From: RYN-133 sp963785425
GTDB lineage: Bacteria; Actinomycetota; Actinomycetes; Mycobacteriales; Jatrophihabitantaceae
Assembly: GCA_963785425.1 (NCBI GenBank)
Contig: CAWAVG010000004.1
Location: 1,240,001-1,304,000 of the forward strand
Direction: 5' to 3'
Length of the DNA: 64,000 bases
The translations under genes and the position numbers were made by a program. Each line of letters starts with the position of its first letter. Within the stretch, counting starts at the first letter, position 1. The notes under the pieces are model-generated. The model saw only the letters and a list, made by a program, of their open reading frames with translations. It made no database searches and had not been told where the DNA came from. Shown here piece after piece: positions 26,325 through 35,135 of the stretch.

Positions 26325-28511
26325 TCAGCCGTAGCGCCGGGCGACAGCCGCGGGTTGCTCGCTCACCCGTCCGTCGGCGATGTCGCGCGCCAGGCGGATG
26401 AACTGGGCGTGCGTCCAGGCGAGCGGGGTGGCCGACAGCGTCGGCGTGCCCGGCGTGAAACCGGGGCGCCCGCCGGGCGCGTGGTGGTCCCAGACCTGCT
26501 CGGGCAACATGCCGCCGGAGTTGGCAGTGCGCGACATGGTCGCGAGTTGATCGGCGGCCAGAGCGTCCTTGCCGGCAGCCAGGTCGTACTCGCCACGCTC
26601 GCCTGTGAGCAGCGGCCAGCCGCGGCCGCGGGTGATTCGGCTGTCGTCGGGGCTGCCGAGCAGCCACGGGCCGCCGTCGTTCTGCTCGCCGTAGCCGTCG
26701 AAGGACGCGCGATGCCAGAACGTGCCCCGCGCGGTGCGGTACGAGAGCTTCTCGTCGACGACCTTGATGCTGTTGCGCACCGTCGGGTCGCTCGCGGGCA
26801 GCACGCCGAACCGGACGAGCTCGAGGAAGCTCGGATCGACGACTCGGCGCTGGTCGACGTTGCTCGGTCCGCTGTCGCCGATGTTGTAGGTCGTGCCGCG
26901 GTTCGGGTGGCCGTCCTTGGTGACCCGCAGGAAGTAGGGCCGCGGCGAGTAGGGGCCGTTGCTCGTCGCCGTCCAGCCCTTGAGGTGCGAGCGCCATGAG
27001 TCAGCCGTGCTCAGGTACCGCCGCGCCGAGGCGGCGTCGCCGTTGTGCCGGGCGATGGTCGCGGCGCACACGAGGCCCGCGATCTCGCTCGCGGTCGTCG
27101 CCGGCGAGTAGCCGCTCTGGTTCTCCCAGCGCTCGGCCGGGGTGTAGGGGGCGTGGTGGCCGTCCTGACTGAACGTGCGCAGGAAGTGCGCTGCAGACTT
27201 CACGTGGCGCCACGCCGCTGCGCCGGTGCGGTGCAGCTGGTAGGCGAGCACGATCGGATCGGCAACCTCGTCGAGCTGCAGGCCCGTCCAGAACGGTTTG
27301 CCGTCGACGGTGGAGTTCTGCGGGAACGACCCGTCCGACTTCTGCTGCTTGTCGAACAGGAACGTCAACGCGCGGTTGGCGCCCGCGCGGTCACCGTCGG
27401 CGATCAGTGCGGTGGCGATCTCATAGAGATCGCGCGACCAGACGAGGTGGTACGGCCCGGTCGGGTTCGTCTCGCCGCCCCAGGCCCAGGGCATCGTCGG
27501 CGAGGCGACGTAGGCGCCGGGGTGCAGCTTGTCCTCCGAGGCCGCCAGCACCATCTCGGACACGAGGTACTCGTGCAGTTCGCGCTGTGACCGCAGGCTG
27601 TCCGGCGCCGGGCGCAACCCGTGGAGGTACGAGTGCCAGCCCGTCGCGTAGCGCGCCGCCGTGATGCGGAAGGAACGACCGCCGGCCGCATGGGCCGTGC
27701 CCAGCGCGCGGGTGGTGGTCGGGCCGTACCCGAGGGTGAGGACGGCGTTGCGGTGGCCGCTGCGGCCGGTCAGCGCGGTCTGCCCGGTCTGGATGACGTT
27801 GCCGTCAGGTGCGGACGTGTAGTGCCAGTCCATGCGGCCGTTGTCGGTGAGGTCGCGCCATCCGCCGCTCGGCCCGCGGTAGCCGTTGGACGTCGCCGTG
27901 AATGCCGGCTGCGCCACGAGCGCGCTCGCGCCGTCGGCGTCGTGCGCGACGAGGGCCGCGCCGCGGGTGGCGCCGGAGTCGTCGGACGTCGAGTTCGACA
28001 AGGTCGGTTCGTACAGGGCGTAGAGCCGGTACCGGGTGCCGTTCAGTGACTGGAAGTGAACGGCGATCCGCAGCGCTGAGCGTGCCGGGTCGGTCACATA
28101 GGTCGTCTGCAGCAGCCACTGCTTCGGTCGCACGTCGGTCTGTCGGTAGGTGAGGCTGCGCGGATCCGTGAGCGCGGTGGAGTGCCGGTCGCCCCGCCCG
28201 ACCTGCGCTGCGTACCCGCCCGGGCCGGTGACGACGAAGCCGAGCCGCCGCCCGGCAGGCGTGTCGAGGCGCGGGAAGTAGATCTCACCCGTGCCGCCGC
28301 CGGGCTGCAGGGTGTACCAGACGTGGCTGCCCCGCGTCGTCGACGTCCCGAACCCGGCCTTGTCCGACGGCAGGAAGCTCGCCGCGCGACCGGGCGCGCC
28401 GGGGGCCGTGCCTTGCGTCGTTCCGGCGGGCGCGGGTGAGGCCCAAGCGAGCACACCCGCTGTCGTTGCCGCAGTGACCAGGACCGTCGTCGCCACGCGT
28501 CGCCACGTCAT
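26325..28511 (-). CDS. secreted GH15-type glucoamylase/glucodextranase
   Basis: A protein of 728 residues with a signal peptide (TTVLVTAATTAGVLAWASPAPA), an N-terminal beta-sandwich domain of about 270 residues and a C-terminal alpha/alpha barrel of family GH15. Landmarks are WAWGGETNPTGPYHLVWSRD, GSFPQNSTVDGKPFW, LQLDEVADPI and GGMLPEQVWD; the last two contain the likely acid and base glutamates. It should release glucose from starch, dextran or similar alpha-glucans outside the cell. The start at ATG 28511 is set by the signal peptide; the frame stays open far upstream but that part overlaps the BrkB-like gene and the repeats. Confidence 0.88.
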   Translation of the reverse strand: MTWRRVATTVLVTAATTAGVLAWASPAPAGTTQGTAPGAPGRAASFLPSDKAGFGTSTTRGSHVWYTLQPGGGTGEIYFPRLDTPAGRRLGFVVTGPGGYAAQVGRGDRHSTALTDPRSLTYRQTDVRPKQWLLQTTYVTDPARSALRIAVHFQSLNGTRYRLYALYEPTLSNSTSDDSGATRGAALVAHDADGASALVAQPAFTATSNGYRGPSGGWRDLTDNGRMDWHYTSAPDGNVIQTGQTALTGRSGHRNAVLTLGYGPTTTRALGTAHAAGGRSFRITAARYATGWHSYLHGLRPAPDSLRSQRELHEYLVSEMVLAASEDKLHPGAYVASPTMPWAWGGETNPTGPYHLVWSRDLYEIATALIADGDRAGANRALTFLFDKQQKSDGSFPQNSTVDGKPFWTGLQLDEVADPIVLAYQLHRTGAAAWRHVKSAAHFLRTFSQDGHHAPYTPAERWENQSGYSPATTASEIAGLVCAATIARHNGDAASARRYLSTADSWRSHLKGWTATSNGPYSPRPYFLRVTKDGHPNRGTTYNIGDSGPSNVDQRRVVDPSFLELVRFGVLPASDPTVRNSIKVVDEKLSYRTARGTFWHRASFDGYGEQNDGGPWLLGSPDDSRITRGRGWPLLTGERGEYDLAAGKDALAADQLATMSRTANSGGMLPEQVWDHHAPGGRPGFTPGTPTLSATPLAWTHAQFIRLARDIADGRVSEQPAAVARRYG

Positions 28512-28529
28512 GTCCGGAGCTATGCCCAC

Positions 28530-28614
28530 AAATCGGGGTGACGAATCGGGCGTGACGAAATCGGGGTGACGAAATCGGGGTGACGGAATCCGGGTGACGA
28601 AATCCGGTTCGGCG
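28530..28614. repeat. tandem 14-base repeat upstream of the glycosidase gene
   Basis: Six head-to-tail units of about 14 bases with consensus AAATCGGGGTGACG run from 28530 to 28614, the last one degenerate. Several units are identical (28558-28571 and 28572-28585). On the coding strand of the glycosidase the unit reads CGTCACCCCGATTT. The array ends 19 bases before the ATG, so it occupies the promoter region. Confidence 0.85.
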
Positions 28615-28636
28615 AACATTCGCGCGACGCGACTGC

Positions 28637-29572
28637 TCAGGGGGTCGCCTCGGCGGCCACCTCGGCCGGCATCTCGACGGGAAGCTCGGCCGCTATCGCT
28701 GCCGGTACGACGACGTCCGCGGGCAGCCCGGCGCGTCGTTCCGCGCGGCGCAGCTGCACCCACGCACCGATCGCGAGCCCGATGGACGACGAGGACGATG
28801 CGATGGCCATCCAGGCCGACAGGACGATGCCGATGCCCACCGACCCGTAGGCGCGGTACGCCGGAACGATCTGGCCGGACATGAGCACTCGTCCGACGAT
28901 GATCACGACGGCGATGGCCGCGGTGCTGATCAGGGTGGGCAGCCACAGGGTGCGGAACGACACGCGGCGCGCGAGCAGCAGGTACTGGGTCCACCAGACG
29001 AACACCGCGATCGCGAGGATCTGCAGGGCGAAACCGACTGTCACGGCTTGGCCCACGTGATGTTTCAGGAAGTGTCCCGTCCGGCCGATAACGACCACGG
29101 CCGAGATCATCGCCGGCAGGGCGACGGCCCAGATGACGGCGCGGATGGTGCTGCGGACGTACGGCGCACGCGGCAACCGCCAGATCAGCTCCAGGCCGCG
29201 TTGGAGCGTGGCCGCGAGCCCGATGCCGAACGCGACGGCGAACCCGAGGTTCAGCAACAGTGCGCCGAGGCTGACGGTCGGTGATCCGGCCAGGGCGGCG
29301 CCGACTTCGTGCTCGGCCCGGGGCGACAGCGAGAGCGCGTGGGTGAGCACGGCCGCGAACGAGACGCCGGTGAGTCGCTTGCCCACGGCGCCGAGCGCGA
29401 CGGCCAGCGGTGCGGTGCACAGCAGCTGTTGTGCGCTGATCGCCAGCAGGTGCGTGCCGAGGTCGTTGTCGCGTGCCTCGCGGGCGTAGCGCACCAACGG
29501 GTTGCGCATGGCGCGACGAATCAGGCTGTCGTTGCGCGTGCGTTCAGGGTTGTGGTGGGGGTCCGGCTCCAC
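28637..29572 (-). CDS. YihY/BrkB-like membrane protein
   Basis: A membrane protein of 311 residues with six hydrophobic helices, matching the YihY/virulence factor BrkB family in layout. It has a cytosolic N-terminus, helix clusters at about residues 45-150 and 160-270, and a charged Ala/Glu-rich tail. BrkB was named for serum resistance in Bordetella; the biochemical function of the family is unknown. It is followed by the repeat array and then the glycosidase gene on the same strand, with about 125 bases between coding regions. Confidence 0.7.
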   Translation of the reverse strand: MEPDPHHNPERTRNDSLIRRAMRNPLVRYAREARDNDLGTHLLAISAQQLLCTAPLAVALGAVGKRLTGVSFAAVLTHALSLSPRAEHEVGAALAGSPTVSLGALLLNLGFAVAFGIGLAATLQRGLELIWRLPRAPYVRSTIRAVIWAVALPAMISAVVVIGRTGHFLKHHVGQAVTVGFALQILAIAVFVWWTQYLLLARRVSFRTLWLPTLISTAAIAVVIIVGRVLMSGQIVPAYRAYGSVGIGIVLSAWMAIASSSSSIGLAIGAWVQLRRAERRAGLPADVVVPAAIAAELPVEMPAEVAAEATP

Positions 29573-29608
29573 GAGCCCAATGATAGGGGTGCCCGGGGCG
29601 AGAGGCCG

Positions 29609-30728
29609 TCAGCCCGCGTGCACCAGACCCTCGCCCGAACCCACTGCGGCGATGAGCGTGTCGACGTCGGCGAAGGTCTTCGCAATGACCGTGAGTCGCT
29701 TCGCGTAGTGGCCCACCGGGTACTCCATGGTCATCCCGATGCCGCCGTGCAACTGGATCGCCTCCTGGCTGATGTGCCGGCCGGCGAGATCGATCTGGAT
29801 CTTGGCAGCCTGCACCAGCCGGCGCCGTTCGGCAGGATCGTCCCCGGCCAGTGCCAGCCGCGCCAGCAGCGTCATCGAACGTGCCTGCTCGAGCGAGACG
29901 TACATGTCGGCACAGCGGAACTGCAACGCCTGGAAGACGGCGATGGGTTGTCCGAACTGCACGCGCGTCTTCAGGTAGTCGACCGTCATCGTCAGCATGC
30001 GCCCCATCGCGCCGACGGCCTCGGCGCACAGTGCCGCGGTCGCCCGGTCGACAACGGTGTCGATGACGGCGAGGGCATCGGTGCTGGTGCCGAGGAGCGT
30101 GGCCGGTGCGTCGGCGAACAGTACGTCGGCACCACGCAGGCCGTCCTGCATCGTGTACGGCGCGCGCTTGACCTCGTCGCCGGCGACGAGGAAGAGCCCG
30201 ATGCCGTCGTCGGTGCGCGCCGAGACGACCAGCTGGTCGGCGCTGTCCGCCGCCGAGGACGGCGATCTTCTCGCCGTCGAGTCGCCACCGGTCGCCGTCG
30301 GGCTTCGCCGTCGTCGCGAGATCGGTGAACGACCAGCGGCTCTGCGGCTCGGCGTAGGCGAACGCGAGCACCAGTTCGCCTGCGGAGATCTTGGGCAGCA
30401 GTTCCTGCTTCTGCTCCGGCGTCCCGGCTTCGGACACGAGCGCGCCGCCGAGCGCCACGGCGGCCAGGAACGGTTCGAGCACGAGCGAGCGGCCGAAGGA
30501 CTCCATCACGATCGCCACCTCGGCCGGGCCCATGCCGGCACCGCCGTACTGCTCGTCGAAGGCGAGCCCGAGCAGCCCGAGTTCGGCGTACTGCCGCCAC
30601 AGCTCCCGGCTCCAGCCCAGTTCGGAGTCGAGCAGCTTGAGCCGGGTGTTCGCGTCGTAGCGCTTGTCGAGCAGGGCGTTCACCGTGTCGGCGAGCAGCC
30701 GCTGTTCCTCGGTCAGGTCGAAGTCCAT
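29609..30728 (-). pseudogene. acyl-CoA dehydrogenase (second subunit of pair), frame interrupted
   Basis: A flavoprotein of the acyl-CoA dehydrogenase family in two frames. The first, from ATG 30728 (MDFDLTEEQRLLADTVNALL), runs to about codon 160 (GEKIAVLGG). The second carries RVQFGQPIAVFQALQFRCAD, LHGGIGMTMEYPVGHYAKR and the C-terminus. One extra G near 30250 (GGCGGCGGACAGC) joins them into a protein of about 372 residues. It lies ten bases after its partner gene. Such pairs in actinobacteria often form mixed alpha-2 beta-2 dehydrogenases acting on steroid or dicarboxylic side-chain CoA esters. Confidence 0.8.
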
Positions 30729-30738
30729 GTCTCTCCCG

Positions 30739-31932
30739 TCAGAACTTCAGGATCGCTTTGGCGATGATGGTGCGTTGCACCTCGTTCGAGCCGGCATAGA
30801 TCGAGGCCTTGCGCCAGTTGAAGTAGCGCGGCATCGCGTCGATCGCCCCGTTGGGCAACGCGGCGAATCCCTCGGGCACGTCGGCGGATTCGCGGTAGGC
30901 CAGGGCGGCCGGACCGAGCACGTCCATCAGCAGTTCGGTGGCCTCCTGCTGCAGCTCCGAGCCGCGCAGCTTCAGCACCGACGACACCGGATCGGGCTTG
31001 CCGGGGTGCTTGCTCTCGTTGGCGAGCACCCGCATCACCGACATCTCGAGCGCCGTGGTCTCGACCTCGAGACGCGTCAGCCGGGCGCGGAACAGCGGGT
31101 CGTCCAGGATCGGTCTGCCGTTCGCGATCGTCTCGGCGGCGATCTGCTTGAGCCGGATGATCCGCGTCTTGATGACTCCGGTACCGGCGTTCGCGGTGCG
31201 CTCGTTGCCGAGCAGGAACTTCGCGTAGTCCCAGCCGCGGTTCTCCTCGCCGACCAGCTGGTCGACCGGGACGCGCACGTTGTCGAAGAAGACCTCGTTG
31301 ACCTCGTAGCCGCCGTCGATGAGATGGATCGGGCGCACGGTCACGCCGGGCGTGTTCATGTCGATGAGCAGGAACGAAATGCCCTGCTGCTTCTTCGCCT
31401 CGGGGTCGGTACGGACCAGCGCGAAGATCCAGTCGGCGTACTGCGCGAGCGTCGTCCACGTCTTCTGCCCGTTCACCACGTACTCGTCGCCGTCCCGCAC
31501 CGCGGTCGTCTTCAGCGAAGCGAGGTCCGAGCCGGCATTCGGCTCGGAGAACCCCTGGCACCACCAGATCTCGAGACTCGCCGTCTTCGGCAGGAACCGC
31601 TGCTTCAGTTCCTCGCTGCCGAACGTCGCGATGACCGGCCCGACCATCGCGGCGTTGAACGCGAGCGGCGGCGGGACGTGCGCGAGCGCCAGCTCCTCGG
31701 CCCACAGGTGCCGCTGCACCGGGGTCCAGTCCTGGCCGCCCCACTCGACCGGCCAGTGCGGCACGGCGAGGCCGTGCTCGTTCAGGATGCGCTGGGTCGT
31801 CACGAAGTCCTCGCGCGTGAGTGGCTCGCCGCGCTCGCCCTTCGCACGGATCTCGGCCGGGATCTCGGTCGTGAAGAACGACCTCATCTTCTCGGCGAAC
31901 GCGATGTCTTCCTTCGAGAGCGCGATCTCCAC
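30739..31932 (-). CDS. acyl-CoA dehydrogenase (first subunit of pair)
   Basis: An intact dehydrogenase of 397 residues. It shows the acyl-CoA dehydrogenase signature CQGFSEPNAGSDLASLKT, FAD-contact segment YVVNGQKTWTTLAQYADW, and a C-terminal YAGSNEVQRTIIAKAIL. The protein resembles the larger member of heteromeric dehydrogenase pairs (FadE26/27 or PimC/PimD type). The downstream gene encodes the other subunit and starts 11 bases after its end. The substrate class cannot be stated; no steroid-degradation genes are visible in the window. Confidence 0.88.
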   Translation of the reverse strand: MEIALSKEDIAFAEKMRSFFTTEIPAEIRAKGERGEPLTREDFVTTQRILNEHGLAVPHWPVEWGGQDWTPVQRHLWAEELALAHVPPPLAFNAAMVGPVIATFGSEELKQRFLPKTASLEIWWCQGFSEPNAGSDLASLKTTAVRDGDEYVVNGQKTWTTLAQYADWIFALVRTDPEAKKQQGISFLLIDMNTPGVTVRPIHLIDGGYEVNEVFFDNVRVPVDQLVGEENRGWDYAKFLLGNERTANAGTGVIKTRIIRLKQIAAETIANGRPILDDPLFRARLTRLEVETTALEMSVMRVLANESKHPGKPDPVSSVLKLRGSELQQEATELLMDVLGPAALAYRESADVPEGFAALPNGAIDAMPRYFNWRKASIYAGSNEVQRTIIAKAILKF

Positions 31933-32015
31933 GGATGTCTCCTACTGCAGGGCGGCGTTGCCCTCACGCTACAGAGAGGCTGGGCAGCGTGCGCGAAGCG
32001 TGTTTCGATACGGAC

Positions 32016-33405
32016 ATGCCCCGCGCAATCCTTGCTGCACTGTCAGTGCTCGCCCTCGTCTGCGGCCTGACGGTCGGCGTCGTCAGCCGCGGCACCGTCG
32101 ACGGTCGGGGCCGCGGGCGGCGGTGACTCCTACTACCCGCTGCAGGGCAACGGTGGCTACGACGCGCGGAACTACTCCTTGAACCTGCGCTACGAGCCCC
32201 GCACGGGGCAGCTGTCGGGCGTGGTGCTGATGATCGCGGTCGCGACGGCCGAAGCTCACCCGCTTCGATCTCGATCTGCGCCACGACATGACGGCGACGC
32301 GGGTGCTTGTCAACGGACGGCTCGCCGCACACCGGCAGCCGTCGCGGTACGCGCACGAGCTGGTGATCACCCCGGCGCATCCGCTGCCCGCCGGGCGCAT
32401 GTTCACGGTCACCACCAGCTATCACGGCACGACGAGATCGATCACCGATCCGGACGGATCACCCGACGGCTGGATCCGTACCAACGACGGCGCGTTCGTC
32501 GCGAACGAGCCGCAGGGATCGCCGAGTTGGTTCCCGGTGAACAACATCCCGAGAGACAAGGCCACCTACACACGAACGTGAACGTGCCGCGCGGCTACAC
32601 CGTGGCCGGCAACGGGGCGATGTCGCGGCCGACGCGCACCGCGACGCGCACGACCTGGCACTACCGCCTGACGACGCCCGTGTCCGACTACCTGGTCACC
32701 GTGACGCTCGGGCGGTTCGCGATGCACTTCGGCCACACTGCGCGGGGCGTGCCGTACCGGATCTTCATCGACCCGTCCGAACGATCGCGGTCAGGCCTCG
32801 TGCTTCGGAAGCTGCCGAAGATGATCGATTTCTTCAGTTCGCGGTACGGCGGCTACCCGTTCGCGGTCGCAGGTGCGATCGTCGACCATGCGCCGAACGT
32901 CGGATACGCGCTCGAGACCGCGACGCGGCCGCTGTTCCCGGACGCACCGGACGAGCTCACGCTCGCGCACGAGCTCGCGCACCAGTGGTACGGCGACACG
33001 ATCACCTGCCGGTACTGGCGCGACATCTGGATCAACGAGGGCTTCGCCGAGTTCTCCGACTGGATGTGGGACCAGCACCGCGGCGGCATGACGATGCACC
33101 AGCACCTCGAACGGGTGCTCTCCCGGCCCGCGAGCAGCTCGTCGTTCGAGCCGCCGCCGGGCGACCCGGGCAGCGCCAAGAACATCTTCGCCGACTCTGT
33201 CTACGACCGTGGTGCGATGACGCTGGAGGCGTTGCGCGAGAAGGTCGGCAACGGCGTCTTCTTCCGCATCATGCGCGGCTGGCTCGCCGCGCACCGCCGT
33301 GCGACCGGCACCGTCCCCGGCTTCACCCGCTACGCGAGCCAGGTCGCCCATCGCGATCTGAGCCATTTCTTCGGCGTGTGGCTCTACCGCCACCGCAAGC
33401 CGTGA
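32016..33405 (+). pseudogene. secreted M1-family metallopeptidase, frame interrupted
   Basis: ATG 32016 opens a signal peptide (ILAALSVLALVCGLTVGVV). After three shifts the protein continues through GDSYYPLQGNGGYDARNY, FDLDLRHDMTATRVLVNG and NIPRDKATYT into the catalytic domain with LTLAHELAHQWYGDT and, 18 residues later, NEGFAEF: the HExxH-x18-E zinc site of M1 aminopeptidases. Shifts lie near 32082 (+1), 32250 (+1) and 32570 (-1). The corrected product is about 463 residues, short for the family because the C-terminal helical domain is missing, as in many actinobacterial secreted members. Confidence 0.78.
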
Positions 33406-33457
33406 CGCGACGAGGAGCACCGTCCTGAGCACTGTCCCGAGCACCGGTCCGCACAAG

Positions 33458-34696
33458 GTGGCCCCGCGCATCGAAAGCGAGATCGGCCCGTTGCGGCACG
33501 TCATCGTGCACCGACCCGGCCGCGAACTCGACCGGCTGACACCGAGCAACATCCACGGCCTGCTGTTCGACGACGTGCCGTGGGCGGCACGGGCCCGTGA
33601 CGAGCACGACCAGTTCGTCGAGGTGCTCGCCTCACGCGGCGCGCAGGTGCACCGCTTCGCCGACCTGCTGGCCGGCGCACTGGCCACCGCCGAGGGACGG
33701 CGCTTCGTCCTCGACCGCACCTGCACGCCGGAACGGTTCGGCGAGCAGATGGCCCGGTCGGTTCGGCTGCGTCTCGACGACGCCGACCCGGCCGAGATGG
33801 CCGGGTTGCTCATCGGCGGCGTGCTCAAGTCCGAGCTCGAGCCGCCGCGCTCGCCGAGCCTGCGTTGGCAGGCGCTCGACGCCGACGACCTGGTGCTCGC
33901 GCCGCTGCCGAACACGCTGTTCCAGCGCGACAACTCGGCATGGATCGCCAGTGGCGTGACCGTCAACCCGATGGCCAAGCTCGCTCGCCAGCGCGAGTCG
34001 GTGCACACCAGAGCGGTCTACCGCTATCACCCGATGTTCCGCGCCGCGCAGTTCGACCGCTACTACGGCGACGACGACCGCGATCACCGTCCGGCGACGC
34101 TCGAGGGCGGCGATCTGCTCGTGCTCGCTCCGGGCGTCGTGCTCGTCGGGATGGGTGAGCGCACCACGCCGACCGCCGTCGAACTGCTGGCTCGCCGGCT
34201 GTTCACGGCGGAGGCGGCCCACGTGGTCGTGGCCGTCGACATCCCGTCCGCGCGGGCGACGATGCACCTCGACACGGTGCTGACGATGGTCGATGTCGCG
34301 ACCTTCGTGGCCTACCCGCATCTCGACCTCGACGGGCTGCGCGCGTGGCAGATCACGCCGGGTGCCGACGAGGCGGAGCCCTTGCACGTCGAGCCCGTCG
34401 ACCGGCTGCCGCACGCGCTCGCCGACGCGCTGGGCGTGGAGCGGGTGCGCATCCTGCGCGCCGGCGCGGACGCTGCGGCCGCCGAGCGGGAGCAGTGGAG
34501 CGACGGCAACAACTACTTCGCCCTCGAACCGGGCGTGGTCGTGGGCTATGACCGCAACGTCGCCACCAACGGCATGCTGGCCGACCACGGCATCGAGGTG
34601 CTCGCGGTGTCCGGTGGCGAACTCGGCCGCGGGCGTGGGGGAGCGCGGTGCATGACGTGCCCCGTCGAGCGGGCGCCGGTCGGCTCCGCGTCCTGA
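33458..34696 (+). CDS. arcA: arginine deiminase
   Basis: An enzyme of 412 residues that converts arginine to citrulline and ammonia. Family landmarks are SEIGPLRHVIVHRPGREL at the N-terminus, NTLFQRDNSAWI, LEGGDLLVLAPG, the catalytic His in MHLDTVLTMVD and the catalytic Cys in ARCMTCPVER. The first conventional start is GTG 33458, but an in-frame CTG at 33425 follows GAGGAG and gives STVPSTG, a more usual N-terminus. No ornithine carbamoyltransferase or carbamate kinase gene is nearby, so a complete ADI pathway is not shown. Confidence 0.93.
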   Translation: MAPRIESEIGPLRHVIVHRPGRELDRLTPSNIHGLLFDDVPWAARARDEHDQFVEVLASRGAQVHRFADLLAGALATAEGRRFVLDRTCTPERFGEQMARSVRLRLDDADPAEMAGLLIGGVLKSELEPPRSPSLRWQALDADDLVLAPLPNTLFQRDNSAWIASGVTVNPMAKLARQRESVHTRAVYRYHPMFRAAQFDRYYGDDDRDHRPATLEGGDLLVLAPGVVLVGMGERTTPTAVELLARRLFTAEAAHVVVAVDIPSARATMHLDTVLTMVDVATFVAYPHLDLDGLRAWQITPGADEAEPLHVEPVDRLPHALADALGVERVRILRAGADAAAAEREQWSDGNNYFALEPGVVVGYDRNVATNGMLADHGIEVLAVSGGELGRGRGGARCMTCPVERAPVGSAS

Positions 34697-35110
34697 CTAG
34701 CGCGGGTTGTCGCGGACGAGATCGGTGAGGATCTCGGGGAGGTCCATCGCGTCGTTCTTCGACACACAACTCGCGATGCCGAGCTGGCGTGCCTGGGCGA
34801 TGATGCCGGCGTCGAGATACGCGCTGAACAGCACGATCAGCTGCTCGGGACGCTCGCTGAGCACCTGTTCCGCCACCTCGAGCCCTGTCAGCCCGGGCAT
34901 CTGGTTGTCGAGCAGGATGACCGTGGGCACGGGCGGCGGGTTGAGCTCTTCGATCTTGGCCAGCGCCTCGGCGCCGTCGGCGGCCTCCGCGGCGACCTCG
35001 ATCCCGGATCCCTCGAGCACCGACCGGGCGAGGAAGCGCATGTCGGCGTCGTCGTCGACGACGAGGATCGTCGCGGCGCCGGTGTCGGTCGCGTCCAGGG
35101 TGTCGTTCAC
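34697..35110 (-). CDS. single-domain response regulator
   Basis: A CheY-like receiver of 137 residues with no output domain. It has LVVDDDADMRF (acidic pocket), phosphoacceptor in VILLDNQMPG, the Ser/Thr position in VLFSAY, and Lys in CVSKND. It is the last of four two-component genes on this strand and has its own leaderless promoter. It probably receives phosphate from one of the two kinases upstream. The downstream target is unknown. Confidence 0.9.
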   Translation of the reverse strand: MNDTLDATDTGAATILVVDDDADMRFLARSVLEGSGIEVAAEAADGAEALAKIEELNPPPVPTVILLDNQMPGLTGLEVAEQVLSERPEQLIVLFSAYLDAGIIAQARQLGIASCVSKNDAMDLPEILTDLVRDNPR

Positions 35111-35122
35111 CGGCTGAACCTA
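35108..35122 (-). promoter_or_regulatory. leaderless promoter of the single-domain regulator
   Basis: Reading the minus strand, TAGGTT (35122-35117) is followed by six bases and the GTG start at 35110. No ribosome site is present. Confidence 0.45.
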
Positions 35123-35135
35123 ACAGCAAATCCGC

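Noticed and set aside
28530..28614. CRISPR or coding extension of the glycosidase
   Set aside because: The tandem units have no spacers, and the frame through them gives a repeating PDFVTR text before a clear signal peptide start at 28511.
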